Below, piece by piece: positions 6,964 to 19,257 of a stretch of 52,478 bases of DNA. Each line of letters begins with the position of its first letter. Within the stretch, counting starts at the first letter, position 1. The position numbers and the translations under genes are program-made. Source of the DNA: Deltaproteobacteria bacterium (GTDB lineage Bacteria > Desulfobacterota > JACPFL01); the NCBI GenBank assembly GCA_016183025.1, contig JACPFL010000094.1:1-52478 (forward strand). Direction: 5' to 3'. Below the pieces are notes generated by a model. That model made no database searches. It saw only the letters and a program-made list of their open reading frames with translations, and was not told where the DNA came from.

Positions 6964-7728
6964 CTATCGGAGGTCCCTCCGCTGGAAGATCGCCGCTGCC
7001 AGTAGGAAGAGGACCGCGGAGATCAACAGCCCGTAGAGCAGGGCCCCGCCTACGACGCTGGCGGGGACCGGGAGCCGGTAGACCACCTGGCCCTTGATGT
7101 TGAAGGTGCTCAGGTTGGGGACCAGGTAGTAGAGGAGTTCCCCCGCGGTCCGGGCCGCGGGACTGCCGATCTTGCCCGCCAGCAGGCGGAAGTTCACCGT
7201 CATGTGCCCGATCACGACGAGCAGCAGCGAGAGCATCGCGCTCAGCGTCCCGGTGGTGAAGGTGGAGAAGAGCAGCGCGATGGCGATGATCAGCATGAGC
7301 TCCATGAAGATGAGGAGCACCGCCGGCAGCAGGCTCAGGTCAAAGGCCCGCTCGGTGAATGCCAGGATCCAGTACATCCAGAGCGTCATCAAACCGATGT
7401 TGACCCCGACGGTGAGCACGAGCCCCAGGTACTTGCCCAGGAGGAACTGCGCCCGGGCCACGGGCTTGGCCGCGATGACGGAGATGGTCCGGCGCTCGAT
7501 CTCCTTGTAGACCAGGCCGATCCCCAGGAACACGCCCATCAGCGTCCCCACGATCCCCATGGCCGCCAGGGAGAAGTCCACCACGATCTTCACGTCCTGA
7601 TGGATGGACAGGGTCCGGAGGAACAGCGAGAGGACGATCAACGCGAGGGCGAAGATCAGGAGGTTGTAGAGGATCCGGTCCCGGATGGCCTCCCGGAAGG
7701 TGTTCAGGGCAATGGCCAGGACCTTCAC
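6964..7728 (-). CDS. ABC-2 type transporter permease
   Basis: A 254-residue protein with six predicted membrane helices and the layout of ABC-2 permeases: MKVLAIALNTFREAIRDRILYN at the N-terminus, a conserved cytoplasmic segment (GLVYKEIERRTISVIAAKPVARAQFLLGKYLG) that contacts the nucleotide-binding subunit, and helices at about 18-38, 52-75, 103-125, 135-160, 165-185 and 225-250. Members export polysaccharides, lipids or peptides, or act in motility and resistance. The ATPase normally encoded next to such permeases is absent here; the upstream gene is a membrane TPR protein instead. It starts with GTG overlapping that gene by 4 nt (GTGA), implying translational coupling. Substrate unknown; the downstream O-antigen ligase makes an envelope glycan role conceivable. 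Confidence 0.8.
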   Translation of the reverse strand: MKVLAIALNTFREAIRDRILYNLLIFALALIVLSLFLRTLSIHQDVKIVVDFSLAAMGIVGTLMGVFLGIGLVYKEIERRTISVIAAKPVARAQFLLGKYLGLVLTVGVNIGLMTLWMYWILAFTERAFDLSLLPAVLLIFMELMLIIAIALLFSTFTTGTLSAMLSLLLVVIGHMTVNFRLLAGKIGSPAARTAGELLYYLVPNLSTFNIKGQVVYRLPVPASVVGGALLYGLLISAVLFLLAAAIFQRRDLR

Positions 7729-8600
7729 CGCCCCCCCGGGAGGACGCTCTCGGGCTCCCCCGTGACCGGGTCGAGCCGGTACCGGCCGCCCCGCGGGTGG
7801 GGGGGGATCTCCCGCAGCAGGCCGGCCCGGACCAGCTCATGCAGCGAGCGGGGGTGGCGGCCGGCGCGCGCGACGAAGGCCCGGGCCGCGGCCCGCAGCC
7901 CCTCCAGGTGCTGCCGGGTCACCAGGTCCTTCAGCGCCTCCCCGAAGATCTCCGTGGTCACGGGGTCGGGCGACTCCTCGACAATCCGCTGGAGGAACGC
8001 GATGGCTTCCTCCATGTCCCCGCCCTCGGCCAGCAGCTTCGCGGCCAGGCGCGGCAGGTAGCCCGGGCTCCCCGGCATCTCGGCGGCCATCGCGTAGTAG
8101 GCGCCGGCCTGCGCCGGATCATTCAGATAGAAGAAGTGGTTGAATCCCAGGAAGAACGGGACCCACCACCCCATGGGGTCGCGCTTCAGGTCGTCGCCGA
8201 GCTGGTCGATGGCCTTGCGCAGGATCCGGTTGCTCTCCTCGTATTGATGGGCAAAGGCCGCGAGGATGCCGCCGCTGGCCACATAGGGGCTCACGTAATT
8301 CGGGTCCAGCGTGGTGACGGTCTCCGCCAGGTTGTAGAGGGTCCGGTCCCCGGGCGGGAACGTGCGGGTGCTCCCGATGTACTGGACCGTCTGCAACCAG
8401 AGCAGGTCGGCCAGGAGCTGCTCGTAGCCCAGCGAGAAGAACCGGAGGGCCTCGCCAGAAGGGAGGTAGCGGAGCCGCTCGGCCAGGGCGGGGCCTTTGC
8501 GCAGCGCCTCGAGGCGGCCCTGGACCAGTGCGGCGCCCGCCCAGGCCAGCAGGGCTCCGAGCAGGAGCAGTTCCGTGGTGCGTCGGGCCAGGCCGACCAC
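7725..8600 (-). CDS. Membrane-anchored TPR-like protein
   Basis: A 291-residue protein with an N-terminal helix (LLLLGALLAWAGAALVQGRL, residues 11-30) that anchors it or serves as a signal. It is followed by helical repeats: LPSGEALRFFSLGYEQLLADLLWLQ (47-71), then TPR-like units (NLAETVTTLDPNYVSPYVASGG; ESNRILRKAIDQL; GAYYAMAAEMPGSPGYLPRLAAKLLAEGGDMEEAIAFLQ). The C-terminus (RGGRYRLDPVTGEPESVLPGG) resembles a substrate-like beta tail seen in lipoprotein-type TPR proteins. No enzyme motif is visible. It sits between a 47-codon ORF (1 bp away) and the ABC permease (4-nt overlap), so it may be an accessory subunit of that transporter. That link is inference from operon position. Confidence 0.65.
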   Translation of the reverse strand: MVGLARRTTELLLLGALLAWAGAALVQGRLEALRKGPALAERLRYLPSGEALRFFSLGYEQLLADLLWLQTVQYIGSTRTFPPGDRTLYNLAETVTTLDPNYVSPYVASGGILAAFAHQYEESNRILRKAIDQLGDDLKRDPMGWWVPFFLGFNHFFYLNDPAQAGAYYAMAAEMPGSPGYLPRLAAKLLAEGGDMEEAIAFLQRIVEESPDPVTTEIFGEALKDLVTRQHLEGLRAAARAFVARAGRHPRSLHELVRAGLLREIPPHPRGGRYRLDPVTGEPESVLPGGR

Positions 8601-8601
8601 C

Positions 8602-8745
8602 CTAGCGCCCGTTGGACACCGCCACCAGGAACGCGAGGCCCTGTCGGCTCTGGCCCCGCCACACCCGGTCCACGTCCGCGTCGGTCTCCTGGCACTCGAT
8701 GAGCGAGGCGCGCGGGGCGACGGCGGGCAGCGGCGAGACGGCCAT
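8602..8745 (-). CDS. 47-residue ORF wedged between thrC and the TPR gene
   Basis: Below the ORF-track size cutoff. An ATG at 8745 overlaps the thrC stop by one base (TGATG), and the stop at 8602 is one base before the next GTG start, so the ORF fills the gap exactly. The peptide begins MAVSPLPAVAPRASLIECQE and is otherwise polar, with no helix or metal motif. No Shine-Dalgarno is seen; translation would rely on reinitiation after thrC. Its perfect fit argues that it is real, or that it only serves to couple translation. Function unknown. Confidence 0.45.
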   Translation of the reverse strand: MAVSPLPAVAPRASLIECQETDADVDRVWRGQSRQGLAFLVAVSNGR

Positions 8746-9803
8746 CAGAAGCGGAGGTGCTTTAGCACGGCCTCGGTGGTGGGCGAGATGGTCGCGGGCC
8801 GGCGGGAGACCCGCAGCGCGCAGTCCAGGTCCTTCAGGCCGTTGCCCGTGAGGGTGCACACGATCCGGTCCCCCCTGCGGAACCGGCCGGCCTTGTTCAG
8901 CTTGATGACCCCCGCCACCGAACTCGCCGAGGCCGGCTCGCAGAAGATCCCCTCCAGCCCCGCGATGAGCTGGTAGGCCTCCAGGATCTGGTCGTCGGAG
9001 ACCATGTCGATCACGCCGCCGGACTCGTCCCGGGCCGCCACCGCCTGCTGCCAGCTCGCGGGGTTGCCGATCCGGATGGCCGTGGCCACGGTCTCGGGAT
9101 GCTCGACCACGTGCCCCCGGACGATGGGGGCGGCCCCCTCGGCCTGGAACCCGAGCAGGATCGGCAAGCCACTCGTGCGGCCGGCCTCCCGGTAGCGCCG
9201 GTACCCCTTCCAGTAGGCGGTGATGTTCCCCGCGTTCCCCACGGGGAGGCTCTGGTAGGTCGGAGCGTCCCCGAGCTGGTCGCAGATCTCGAACGCGGCG
9301 GTCTGCTGCCCCTCGAGGCGGTAGGGGTTGATGGAGTTGACGAGGGCGACCGGGTAGCCCCGGGCGACCTCCTTGACGATGGCCAGGGCCTCGTCGAAGT
9401 TCCCCTGCACCTGCAGGACCTCGGCGCCGTGCATGATGGCCTGGGAGAGCTTGCCCAGGGCGATCTGCCCTTCCGGGATCAGGACGAACGCCCGCAGCCC
9501 CGCCCGGGCGGCGTAGGCCGAGGCCGACGCCGAGGTGTTCCCCGTGGAGGCGCAGATGACGGCGGTGATCCCCTCCCGCAGGGCCTGGGAGACCGCCAGG
9601 GTCATCCCCCGGTCCTTGAACGACCCCGTGGGGTTGCACCCCTCGTACTTCAGGTAGAGCTCGATCTCCCGGTTGATCCAGTCCCGCAGCCGCACCGACC
9701 GGATCAAGGGCGTTCCCCCCTCGAGCAGGGTCACGATGCTCTCCTCTTCCGTCGGGGGGAGGAACTCCCGGAACTCCCGGATGACCCCGCGCCAGGGTGG
9801 CAT
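8745..9803 (-). CDS. thrC: Threonine synthase
   Basis: A 352-residue PLP enzyme of fold type II that converts O-phosphohomoserine to threonine in the cytoplasm. The PLP lysine is K63 in GSFKDRGM; the cofactor phosphate loop is seen as PVGNAGNITAYWKG, and ASTGNTSAS is the substrate loop. The length fits the short thermophile/Gram-positive-type threonine synthases rather than the longer gamma-proteobacterial form. The start is ATG at 9803, 3 nt after the hom stop. With hom it provides the last steps of the aspartate-to-threonine branch; thrB (homoserine kinase) is not in the window. Confidence 0.93.
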   Translation of the reverse strand: MPPWRGVIREFREFLPPTEEESIVTLLEGGTPLIRSVRLRDWINREIELYLKYEGCNPTGSFKDRGMTLAVSQALREGITAVICASTGNTSASASAYAARAGLRAFVLIPEGQIALGKLSQAIMHGAEVLQVQGNFDEALAIVKEVARGYPVALVNSINPYRLEGQQTAAFEICDQLGDAPTYQSLPVGNAGNITAYWKGYRRYREAGRTSGLPILLGFQAEGAAPIVRGHVVEHPETVATAIRIGNPASWQQAVAARDESGGVIDMVSDDQILEAYQLIAGLEGIFCEPASASSVAGVIKLNKAGRFRRGDRIVCTLTGNGLKDLDCALRVSRRPATISPTTEAVLKHLRF

Positions 9804-9806
9804 CGT

Positions 9807-11111
9807 CTACTCCAGCGCCTCGTCCTCGATCCGGAGGACCATCGTCCGATCCAGCACCGCAGGCAGGGCGTCGATGGCCTTCAGGGCCTGGCGGATGTTG
9901 CGCTCCCGGGCCCAGTGGGTGAGCAGGACCACCGGCACCCCCCCCTCGCTCCGGCGCCCCTTCTGGATGACGGAGGAGATGCTGATCTCGTGCCGGCCGA
10001 GGATCCCGGCGATCTGCGCGAAGACCCCGGGACGGTCCACCGCCTGGAATCGGAGGTAGTAGTGGGTCATCAGCTCTTCCACCGACTGGACCGGGGGCGG
10101 CGCGGCCGGCCAGGCCACCACGGGGCTCCGGCCGGCTGTCCCGGCCAGCACCTCCCGCCCGATCTCCAGCAGGTCGCTCACCACCGCGCTGGCCGTCGGC
10201 ATCATCCCGGCCCCCCGGCCGTAGAAGAGCGTCGGGCCCACGGCATCCCCGTCGACGGCGATCGCGTTGAACACGTCGTCCACGCGGGCCAGCAGGTGCC
10301 CCTCGGGGAGCATGGTCGGGTGGACCCGGGCCTCCAGCTCGCCGTCGCGATCCTTGGCGATGGCCAGCAGCTTGATCCGGTACCCGAACTCCCGGGCGAA
10401 CTGGATATCCAGGGGGGTGATCTGCCGGATCCCTTCGGTGTGGAGGTCCTTGGGCCGCGCCTCGACCCCGTAGCCGAGCAGGAGCAGGATGGCCAGCTTC
10501 TGGGCCGCGTCGATCCCGTCCACGTCGAGCGAGGGGTCCGCCTCCGCGTACCCGAGCCGCTGGGCCTCGGCCAGGACCTCGTCAAACGGCCGCCCCTCGT
10601 CGGTCATCCGGGTCAGGATGAAGTTCGCGGTGCCGTTGATGATCGCCAGGATCTCCCGGAAGCGGTTGGCGGCCAGCCCCTGCCGCAGCCCGCGCAGCAC
10701 GGGGATCCCGCCTCCGACACTCGCCTCGAAGCCCAGCGCCCGGCCAGCCCGCTCCGCCGCGGCGAAGAGCTCCCGGCCGTGGCTGGAGAGCAGGGCCTTG
10801 TTGGCCGTGACGACGTGCTTGCCGGCGCCCAGCGCCTGGAGGACATACTGCAAGGCCGGCTCCACGCCGCCGATCAGCTCGACCACGATCTCGACCGCGG
10901 GGTCCTGGATCACGGCCGCAGGGTCGGTGCTGAGCAATTGGCGGTCCACCGCGCGGTCCCGCGCCTTCGCCGGGTCGCGCACCACGATGCGCCTGAGCGT
11001 CAGCTCCGCCCCGAGCCGCCCCCGCAAGCGCGCCCCCTGCTCGGTGAGCAGGCGGACGACGCCGGTCCCGACGGTCCCGCAGCCGAGCAGCCCGATCCCG
11101 ATCGACCTCAC
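9807..11111 (-). CDS. hom: Homoserine dehydrogenase (with C-terminal ACT domain)
   Basis: A 434-residue NAD(P)-dependent enzyme reducing aspartate semialdehyde to homoserine. The track ORF extends to 11606, but the part before 11111 is a shadow of the aminotransferase. The GTG at 11111 forms a GTGA overlap with that gene and puts the Rossmann motif [13 protein letters not shown] at the N-terminus, as in the family. Catalytic-domain marks are [11 protein letters not shown] and [17 protein letters not shown]. Residues 350-434 ([27 protein letters not shown]) form an ACT domain, implying feedback inhibition by threonine. It lies directly upstream of thrC. Confidence 0.93.
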   Translation of the reverse strand: MRSIGIGLLGCGTVGTGVVRLLTEQGARLRGRLGAELTLRRIVVRDPAKARDRAVDRQLLSTDPAAVIQDPAVEIVVELIGGVEPALQYVLQALGAGKHVVTANKALLSSHGRELFAAAERAGRALGFEASVGGGIPVLRGLRQGLAANRFREILAIINGTANFILTRMTDEGRPFDEVLAEAQRLGYAEADPSLDVDGIDAAQKLAILLLLGYGVEARPKDLHTEGIRQITPLDIQFAREFGYRIKLLAIAKDRDGELEARVHPTMLPEGHLLARVDDVFNAIAVDGDAVGPTLFYGRGAGMMPTASAVVSDLLEIGREVLAGTAGRSPVVAWPAAPPPVQSVEELMTHYYLRFQAVDRPGVFAQIAGILGRHEISISSVIQKGRRSEGGVPVVLLTHWARERNIRQALKAIDALPAVLDRTMVLRIEDEALE

Positions 11112-12320
11112 CGGGCCGCCCTCCCGCGCCGTCCCACCGGCACGGCCTTCTTCGGCGGCTCCGGGAGCTGCCGGAGCACGCTCCGGATCCCTTTGACCGC
11201 CTGGCGGATCCGCTGCTCGTTCTCGACCAGGGCGAAGCGGACGTACTCGTCGCCGTACTCGCCGAACCCCACACCGGGGGAGACCGCGACCCTTCCCTCC
11301 GCGAGCAGGAGCTTGGCGAACTCCAGCGACCCCAGGGCCCGGTACGGCTCGGGGATCCGCCCCCAGACGAACATCGTCCCCTTCGGCCGCGCGATCGGCC
11401 AGCCGGCCTTGGTCAGCCCGTCGCACAGGGCATTGCGGCGACGCCGGTAGATCTCGACGATCTCGCCCACGCACTCCTGCGGGCCGTTCAGGGCAATGAT
11501 GGCCGCGATCTGCACCGGCTGGAAGACCCCGTAGTCGAGGTAGCTCTTCAGCCGGGCCAGGGCCGCGATCATCCGCCGGTTGCCCACCGCGAACCCCACG
11601 CGCCATCCCGGCATGCTGTAGCTCTTGGACAGGGTGTAGAACTCCACCCCTACCTCGCGCGCCCCGGGCGCCTCCAGGAAGCTCGGCGCCCGGTAGCCGT
11701 CGAAGACCAGGTCCGCGTAGGCGAAGTCATGGACGACGAGCAGGTGGTGCTCCCGGGCGACCTCCACGACCCGCTTGAAGAAGTCGGGCCCCACGACCTC
11801 CGTGGTCGGGTTGTGCGGGAAGGAGAGGATGAGCATCTTCGGCCCCGGCCAGGTCTGCCGGATGGCTGTCTGCCTCCCCCGGGATGAGCGGCACCCCGCG
11901 CAGGTCCCCGCCCGCGATGACCACCGAATAGGCATGGATCGGGTAGGTGGGCGTCGGCACCAGGACGGAGTCGCCGGGCCCGACCGTGCCCAGCACCAGG
12001 TGGGAGAGCCCCTCCTTGGCGCCGATGGTGACGATCGCCTCCTCCTCGGGATCCAGCTCCACGCGATAGTTCCGGCGGTACCAGTCGCAGATGGCCACCC
12101 GGAGCTTGGTGATCCCGCGGGAGGCGGAGTAGCGGTGGTTGCGGGGGTTGCGCGCTGCCTCGACGAGCTTGTCGACGATGTGCCCGGGGGTGGGGAGGTC
12201 CGGGTTCCCCATCCCGAGGTCGATGATGTCTTCCCCCCGTCGCCGTGCCTGGATCTTCAGCTCGTTGACGATGTTGAACACGTAGGGGGGGAGCCGCTTG
12301 ATCCGAGGGAATTCGTCCAC
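11108..12320 (-). pseudogene. Alanine/aspartate-type aminotransferase (class I/II), frameshifted
   Basis: Two frames together make one fold-type-I PLP aminotransferase of the alanine transaminase type often found beside hom. The N-terminal frame begins at GTG 12320 ([38 protein letters not shown]) and is valid down to GVPLIPG. The C-terminal frame resumes at about [19 protein letters not shown], carries the PLP lysine motif [16 protein letters not shown], and ends at 11108. The junction lies near 11870-11885. Compared with the family (typically PGGDFLxDLExAIKxxWP), about five residues are missing as well as the frame change, so a deletion of non-multiple-of-three length fits better than a single miscalled base. 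It could be a true pseudogene or an assembly/consensus error. It overlaps hom by 4 nt. Confidence 0.75.
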
Positions 12321-12328
12321 GCCGTCTC

Positions 12329-13245
12329 CTAGAACACGCGTTCAGCCGCGGCCCGGGGGCCAACCTCCCTCAGGCGGTCGGCAACCCGACCTCCGGCACC
12401 CAGGCGGCCGGAGCCGCCGTCCGTCGCCGTGGCGCCATAAGCTCCGCCCACCGCGCTCTGCTCCCGGGCGTGGCGCATCGCCTCCTCGGCGTTGTACGAG
12501 CTTCGCACCAGGGGCCCGGCGAACACATAGGGGAAGCCGAGCTGCCGGCCGAAGGCCTCATAGTCCCGAAACACCTCCGGCGGCACGTACTCGGCCACGG
12601 GGAGATGGTGACGGGTGGGCCGCAGATACTGCCCGATGGTCAGGATGTCGCAGCCGGCCGCCCGGAGGTCGCGCATCACGCCGGCGACCTCCTGCCGCGT
12701 CTCGCCGAGCCCGACCATGAGCCCCGACTTCACCGGGATCCCCCGGCCGAGGGACTTGGCCATGGCCAGCACGCCGAGGGAGCGCTCGTACACCGCCTGC
12801 GGGCGAACCTGGCGCTACAGCCGCGGCACCGTCTCCACGTTGTGGTTGTAGATGTCCGGCCCGCGCTCAGGCGGCGGATCGCCCGGATCGTCTCGGCGAA
12901 GATGGGCGCCCCGCCGTCTTCCCGCTCGTCGCGGTTCACCGACGTGATCACGACGTGCCGGAGCCCCAGGGCCTGCACGGCCCGGGCCACCCGCTCCGGC
13001 TCCTCCCAGTCCAGCCCGGTGGGCCGTCCGGTCTTCACGGCGCAGAAGCCGCAGCTCCGGGTGCAGACGTCGCCGAGAATCATGAAGGTGGCGGTCCCCC
13101 GTGCGAAGCACTCCCCGATATTGGGGCAGCGGGCCTCCTCGCAGACCGAGTGCAGCCCCCGGGCACGGAGCACGGCCTTGACCCCATGGATCTGAGGGGT
13201 GAGCACGCCCCGATTGATGACCCAGCGGGGAAGGCGATCAGACAT
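12329..13245 (-). pseudogene. lipA: Lipoyl synthase, broken by an internal deletion/frameshift and an in-frame TAG
   Basis: LipA is a radical-SAM enzyme inserting sulfur into octanoyl-lipoyl domains. The intact N-terminal part starts at ATG 13245 and has both [4Fe-4S] motifs: [12 protein letters not shown] (auxiliary cluster) and CTRSCGFC (SAM cluster), then [10 protein letters not shown]. After AIRRL (near 12866-12872) the frame changes and about 25-30 family residues (the segment around EVLIPDFxGD) are missing. The sequence resumes in another frame with [14 protein letters not shown], then TAG at 12817-12815 where LipA has Tyr, then continues in that frame ([20 protein letters not shown]) to a stop at 12329. 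Two independent lesions argue for decay, but a locally poor assembly is an alternative. A promoter-like element lies just upstream. Confidence 0.8.
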
Positions 13246-13255
13246 GATCCATTTG

Positions 13256-13284
13256 AAACTACAACAGTTACCGGTGTGAGTCAA
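13256..13284 (-). promoter_or_regulatory. Putative promoter of lipA
   Basis: TTGACT (13284-13279) and TAGTTT (13261-13256) are 17 bp apart, in a short AT-richer patch just upstream of lipA. The predicted start near 13249 would leave an almost leaderless message. The -10 is weak. Confidence 0.35.
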
Positions 13285-13292
13285 AGCAAACC

Positions 13293-13310
13293 GGCCGTGC
13301 CTCGACGGCC
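13293..13310 (-). terminator. Hairpin after recG
   Basis: GGCCGT (13293-13298) and ACGGCC (13305-13310) form a perfect 6-bp stem with a 6-nt loop. On the minus strand it is followed by GGTTTGCTTTG, a broken U-tract. It lies 37 nt past the recG stop and before the lipA promoter, which suits a partial terminator. Confidence 0.4.
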
Positions 13311-13346
13311 CGCGCCGGGCAACCGGGACCCTCGGAGGCGGGGGGA

Positions 13347-15449
13347 TCAGCCGATCCCGACCAGCTCGAGCCGTCCCTGCCAGCGTCGGCGAAGGACCAT
13401 CCGGGTGGCCGGCTCCCCCCGAAGCCGGGGATCCTCGCGGACCAGGGCAAAGGCCGCCTCGCGCGCCTGGGCGAGCAGGGATCCGTCCCGGAGGAGGTTC
13501 CCCACGCGGAAGTCGGGCAGCCCTGACTGGCGGGTCCCCAGGAACTCCCCCGGGCCGCGCAGGGCTAGGTCCTCCTCGGCGATCTGGAAGCCATCCGCGG
13601 TCCGGGCCATGGCCTGCAGCCGCCGCCGCACCTCCTCGCTCTGGGCGCGCGGGGCCACGAGCACGCACTGGGAGGGGTGGCTCCCCCGGCCCACCCGGCC
13701 GCGGAGCTGATGGAGCTGGGAGAGGCCGAAGCGCTCCGCATGCTCGACGACCATGAGGGTCGCGTTGGCGACGTCGATGCCCACCTCGATCACCGTGGTC
13801 GCCACCAGGACGTCCACGCGGCCCTCCCGGAACTCCGCCATGACGCGGTCCTTCTCCTCCCCCGACAGGCGCCCGTGCACGAGCCCCACGCGGCAGGGCC
13901 GGGGGAGCGACCGCAGCGTCTCGTGGGCCGCGAGCCGCTGCTGGAGCTCCTCGGCCATCCGCGTGGCGTCCCGCAGCTCCGCCGCCTTCTCGGACTCCTC
14001 CACGAGCGGGTAGACCACGTAGGCCTGTCGCCCCGCCTGCACCTCCCCCGCGACCAGCCGCTCGATCAGCGCCCGGTGTTCGGCCGGGACGACCCGCGTC
14101 CGGATCGGCTGGCGTCCGGGGGGCATACCGTCGATGACTGCGAGATCCAGGTCACCGTAGACGGTCAGGGCCAGGGTGCGCGGGATGGGGGTGGCGGTCA
14201 TGACCAGGATATCCGGGTGGGCCCCCTTGGCCCGCAGGGCCGCGCGCTGCAGGACCCCGAAGCGGTGTTGCTCGTCGATGACCGCGAGGCCGAGGCGTGC
14301 GAAGGCCAGCGGCTCCTGGATCAGGGCGTGCGTCCCCACCACGATCTCGTAGAGCCCCTGGGCCACGTGGCGGTGCAGCCGCTCCCGCTGGGCCGGCGTG
14401 AGGGCGCTGGTGAGCAGGGCCACGCGCACCCCGAGCGGGGCCACGAGCTGGTGGACGGTGCGGTAGTGCTGCTCGGCCAGGATCTCGGTGGGGGCCATCA
14501 GGGCTGCCTGGTAGCCGCTCTCCACGGCCATCAGGGACGCCAGCACGGCCACCAGGGTCTTCCCGCTCCCCACATCGCCCTGCAGCAGGCGGTTCATGGG
14601 ACGCGGGGCCTCCATGTCCCGACGGATCTCCTCCAGCACGCGGGCCTGGGCGTTGGTCAGGGCGAACGGCAGGCCACCGAGCAGGCGGTCCGTCAGGCGC
14701 CCGGTGGGACGGAAGGCGATGCCGGGCTCCTCCTGCACGCCCTGGCGACGCAGGGCGAGGCCCAGCTCCAGGAAGAAGAACTCGTCGAAGATGAGGCGGC
14801 GGTGGGCCGGGGAGCCTTCACGGTTCAGGGCCTCGACATCGGCGTCCTCCGGCGGGAAGTGGACGTCGCGCAGGCTGTCGGCCAGGTCCGGCAGGACATG
14901 CTGCGTGCGGACCGCCGCGGGCAGGCCCTCCAGCGCGCCGGCCGCGTACTCGTCCACCGCGTGCTTCATGATCCGGCGGAGCTGCCGCTGGTACAGCCCC
15001 TCGGGCAGGGTGTACACGGGCACGATCCGCCGGAAGTGCAGCGGCTCCGACCCCTCCCCCTCCTCCTCGGCCAGCTCCACCTCCGGATGGATCATCTCCC
15101 GGCTCCCCCCGTAGGCCCGGACCTCGCCGTAGAGGATCAGCCGCTGGCCCCGGCGGAAGCGGGCCATCATGGTTCGGGGGTGGAACTGGAACCACTTGCA
15201 CGAGAGCGTGCCGCTCCCGTCGCCGACCACGAGCTCGAAGAGGTGACGACGTCCCCCGGCGATGGGACGGGTGCCGAGCAGGAGGACCTCGCCAAGGAGG
15301 CTCTGGTGGGTCCCGATCTGCGCCTGCGCGATCCGGGTGAAGTGGCGCCGGTCCTCGTAGCGCCGGGGGAGGGTATAGAGGGCGTCCTCGACCGTGACCA
15401 CCCCGCGCTGCAGGAAGATCTGAGCGAGGCGCGGGCCCACCCCCTTCAC
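13347..15449 (-). CDS. recG: ATP-dependent DNA helicase RecG
   Basis: A 700-residue (or 722-residue) helicase that remodels stalled forks and Holliday junctions. An N-terminal wedge/OB domain ([38 protein letters not shown]) precedes two RecA-like domains: Walker [15 protein letters not shown], a DEQH box in [21 protein letters not shown] (motif III), and the C-terminal motifs [27 protein letters not shown] and [11 protein letters not shown]. The track start is GTG 15449, but the conserved lead-in LGTPFQYV lies just before it in frame; a CTG at 15515 forms a CTGA overlap with the greA stop and is a likely non-canonical start. No ATG, GTG or TTG exists between. Confidence 0.92.
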   Translation of the reverse strand: MKGVGPRLAQIFLQRGVVTVEDALYTLPRRYEDRRHFTRIAQAQIGTHQSLLGEVLLLGTRPIAGGRRHLFELVVGDGSGTLSCKWFQFHPRTMMARFRRGQRLILYGEVRAYGGSREMIHPEVELAEEEGEGSEPLHFRRIVPVYTLPEGLYQRQLRRIMKHAVDEYAAGALEGLPAAVRTQHVLPDLADSLRDVHFPPEDADVEALNREGSPAHRRLIFDEFFFLELGLALRRQGVQEEPGIAFRPTGRLTDRLLGGLPFALTNAQARVLEEIRRDMEAPRPMNRLLQGDVGSGKTLVAVLASLMAVESGYQAALMAPTEILAEQHYRTVHQLVAPLGVRVALLTSALTPAQRERLHRHVAQGLYEIVVGTHALIQEPLAFARLGLAVIDEQHRFGVLQRAALRAKGAHPDILVMTATPIPRTLALTVYGDLDLAVIDGMPPGRQPIRTRVVPAEHRALIERLVAGEVQAGRQAYVVYPLVEESEKAAELRDATRMAEELQQRLAAHETLRSLPRPCRVGLVHGRLSGEEKDRVMAEFREGRVDVLVATTVIEVGIDVANATLMVVEHAERFGLSQLHQLRGRVGRGSHPSQCVLVAPRAQSEEVRRRLQAMARTADGFQIAEEDLALRGPGEFLGTRQSGLPDFRVGNLLRDGSLLAQAREAAFALVREDPRLRGEPATRMVLRRRWQGRLELVGIG

Positions 15450-15511
15450 GTACTGGAACGGGGTGCCGAGGTCGCGGGTCGGAGCGGGGCTCTGCGCCAG
15501 CGGGGCCTCCG

Positions 15512-15984
15512 TCAGTCAAAGAGGATATCGAGGACCTGGTACTCCTTGGTCCCGGAGGGGACCTTGACCCGCACGGTGTCGTCCACCCCGTGCCCGATCA
15601 GGGCCCGGCCCACCGGCGAGGTGACGGAGATCTTCCCCTCCTTGATGTTCGCCTCGTCCACGCCCACGATCTTGTACGTCACCCGCTCCCCGGTCTCCAT
15701 GTCCTCGAGCAGCACCCGGGCGCCGAAGACCACCTTGTCCCGGGGGACGCTGGAGGGGTCGATGACCTGGGCCCGCGCCAGCTTGTCCTCGATCTCCTGG
15801 ATCCGCCCCTCGATGAACGACTGGCGCTCCTTCGCGGCCAGGTACTCCGCATTCTCCCAGAGGTCCCCGTGCCCGCGGGCCTCGGCGATATCCCGGATCA
15901 CCTTGGGGCGCTCCTCGCGCTTCAGCCGCTTCAACTCTTCCTGGAGGCTCTCGTAGCCCTCGCGGGTCATCGGGATGTCCTGGC

Positions 15985-15988
<4 letters not shown>
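15512..15988 (-). CDS. greA: Transcription elongation factor GreA
   Basis: A 158-residue protein that stimulates RNA polymerase to cleave backtracked transcripts. The N-terminal coiled coil ([43 protein letters not shown]) carries the acidic tip; the C-terminal FKBP-like domain includes [25 protein letters not shown]. The ORF track begins at 16117, but the ATG at 15988 has GGTGGAGG immediately upstream, overlaps the carB stop as ATGA and gives the family length. GreA behind carAB is a recurrent neighbourhood in several phyla. Confidence 0.95.

Positions 15989-19253
<3,265 letters not shown>

Positions 19254-19257
<4 letters not shown>

Noticed and set aside
12815-12817. Amber recoding (pyrrolysine or suppression) in lipA
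   Set aside because: A second lesion (deletion plus frameshift) breaks the gene anyway, and nothing in the window suggests recoding.
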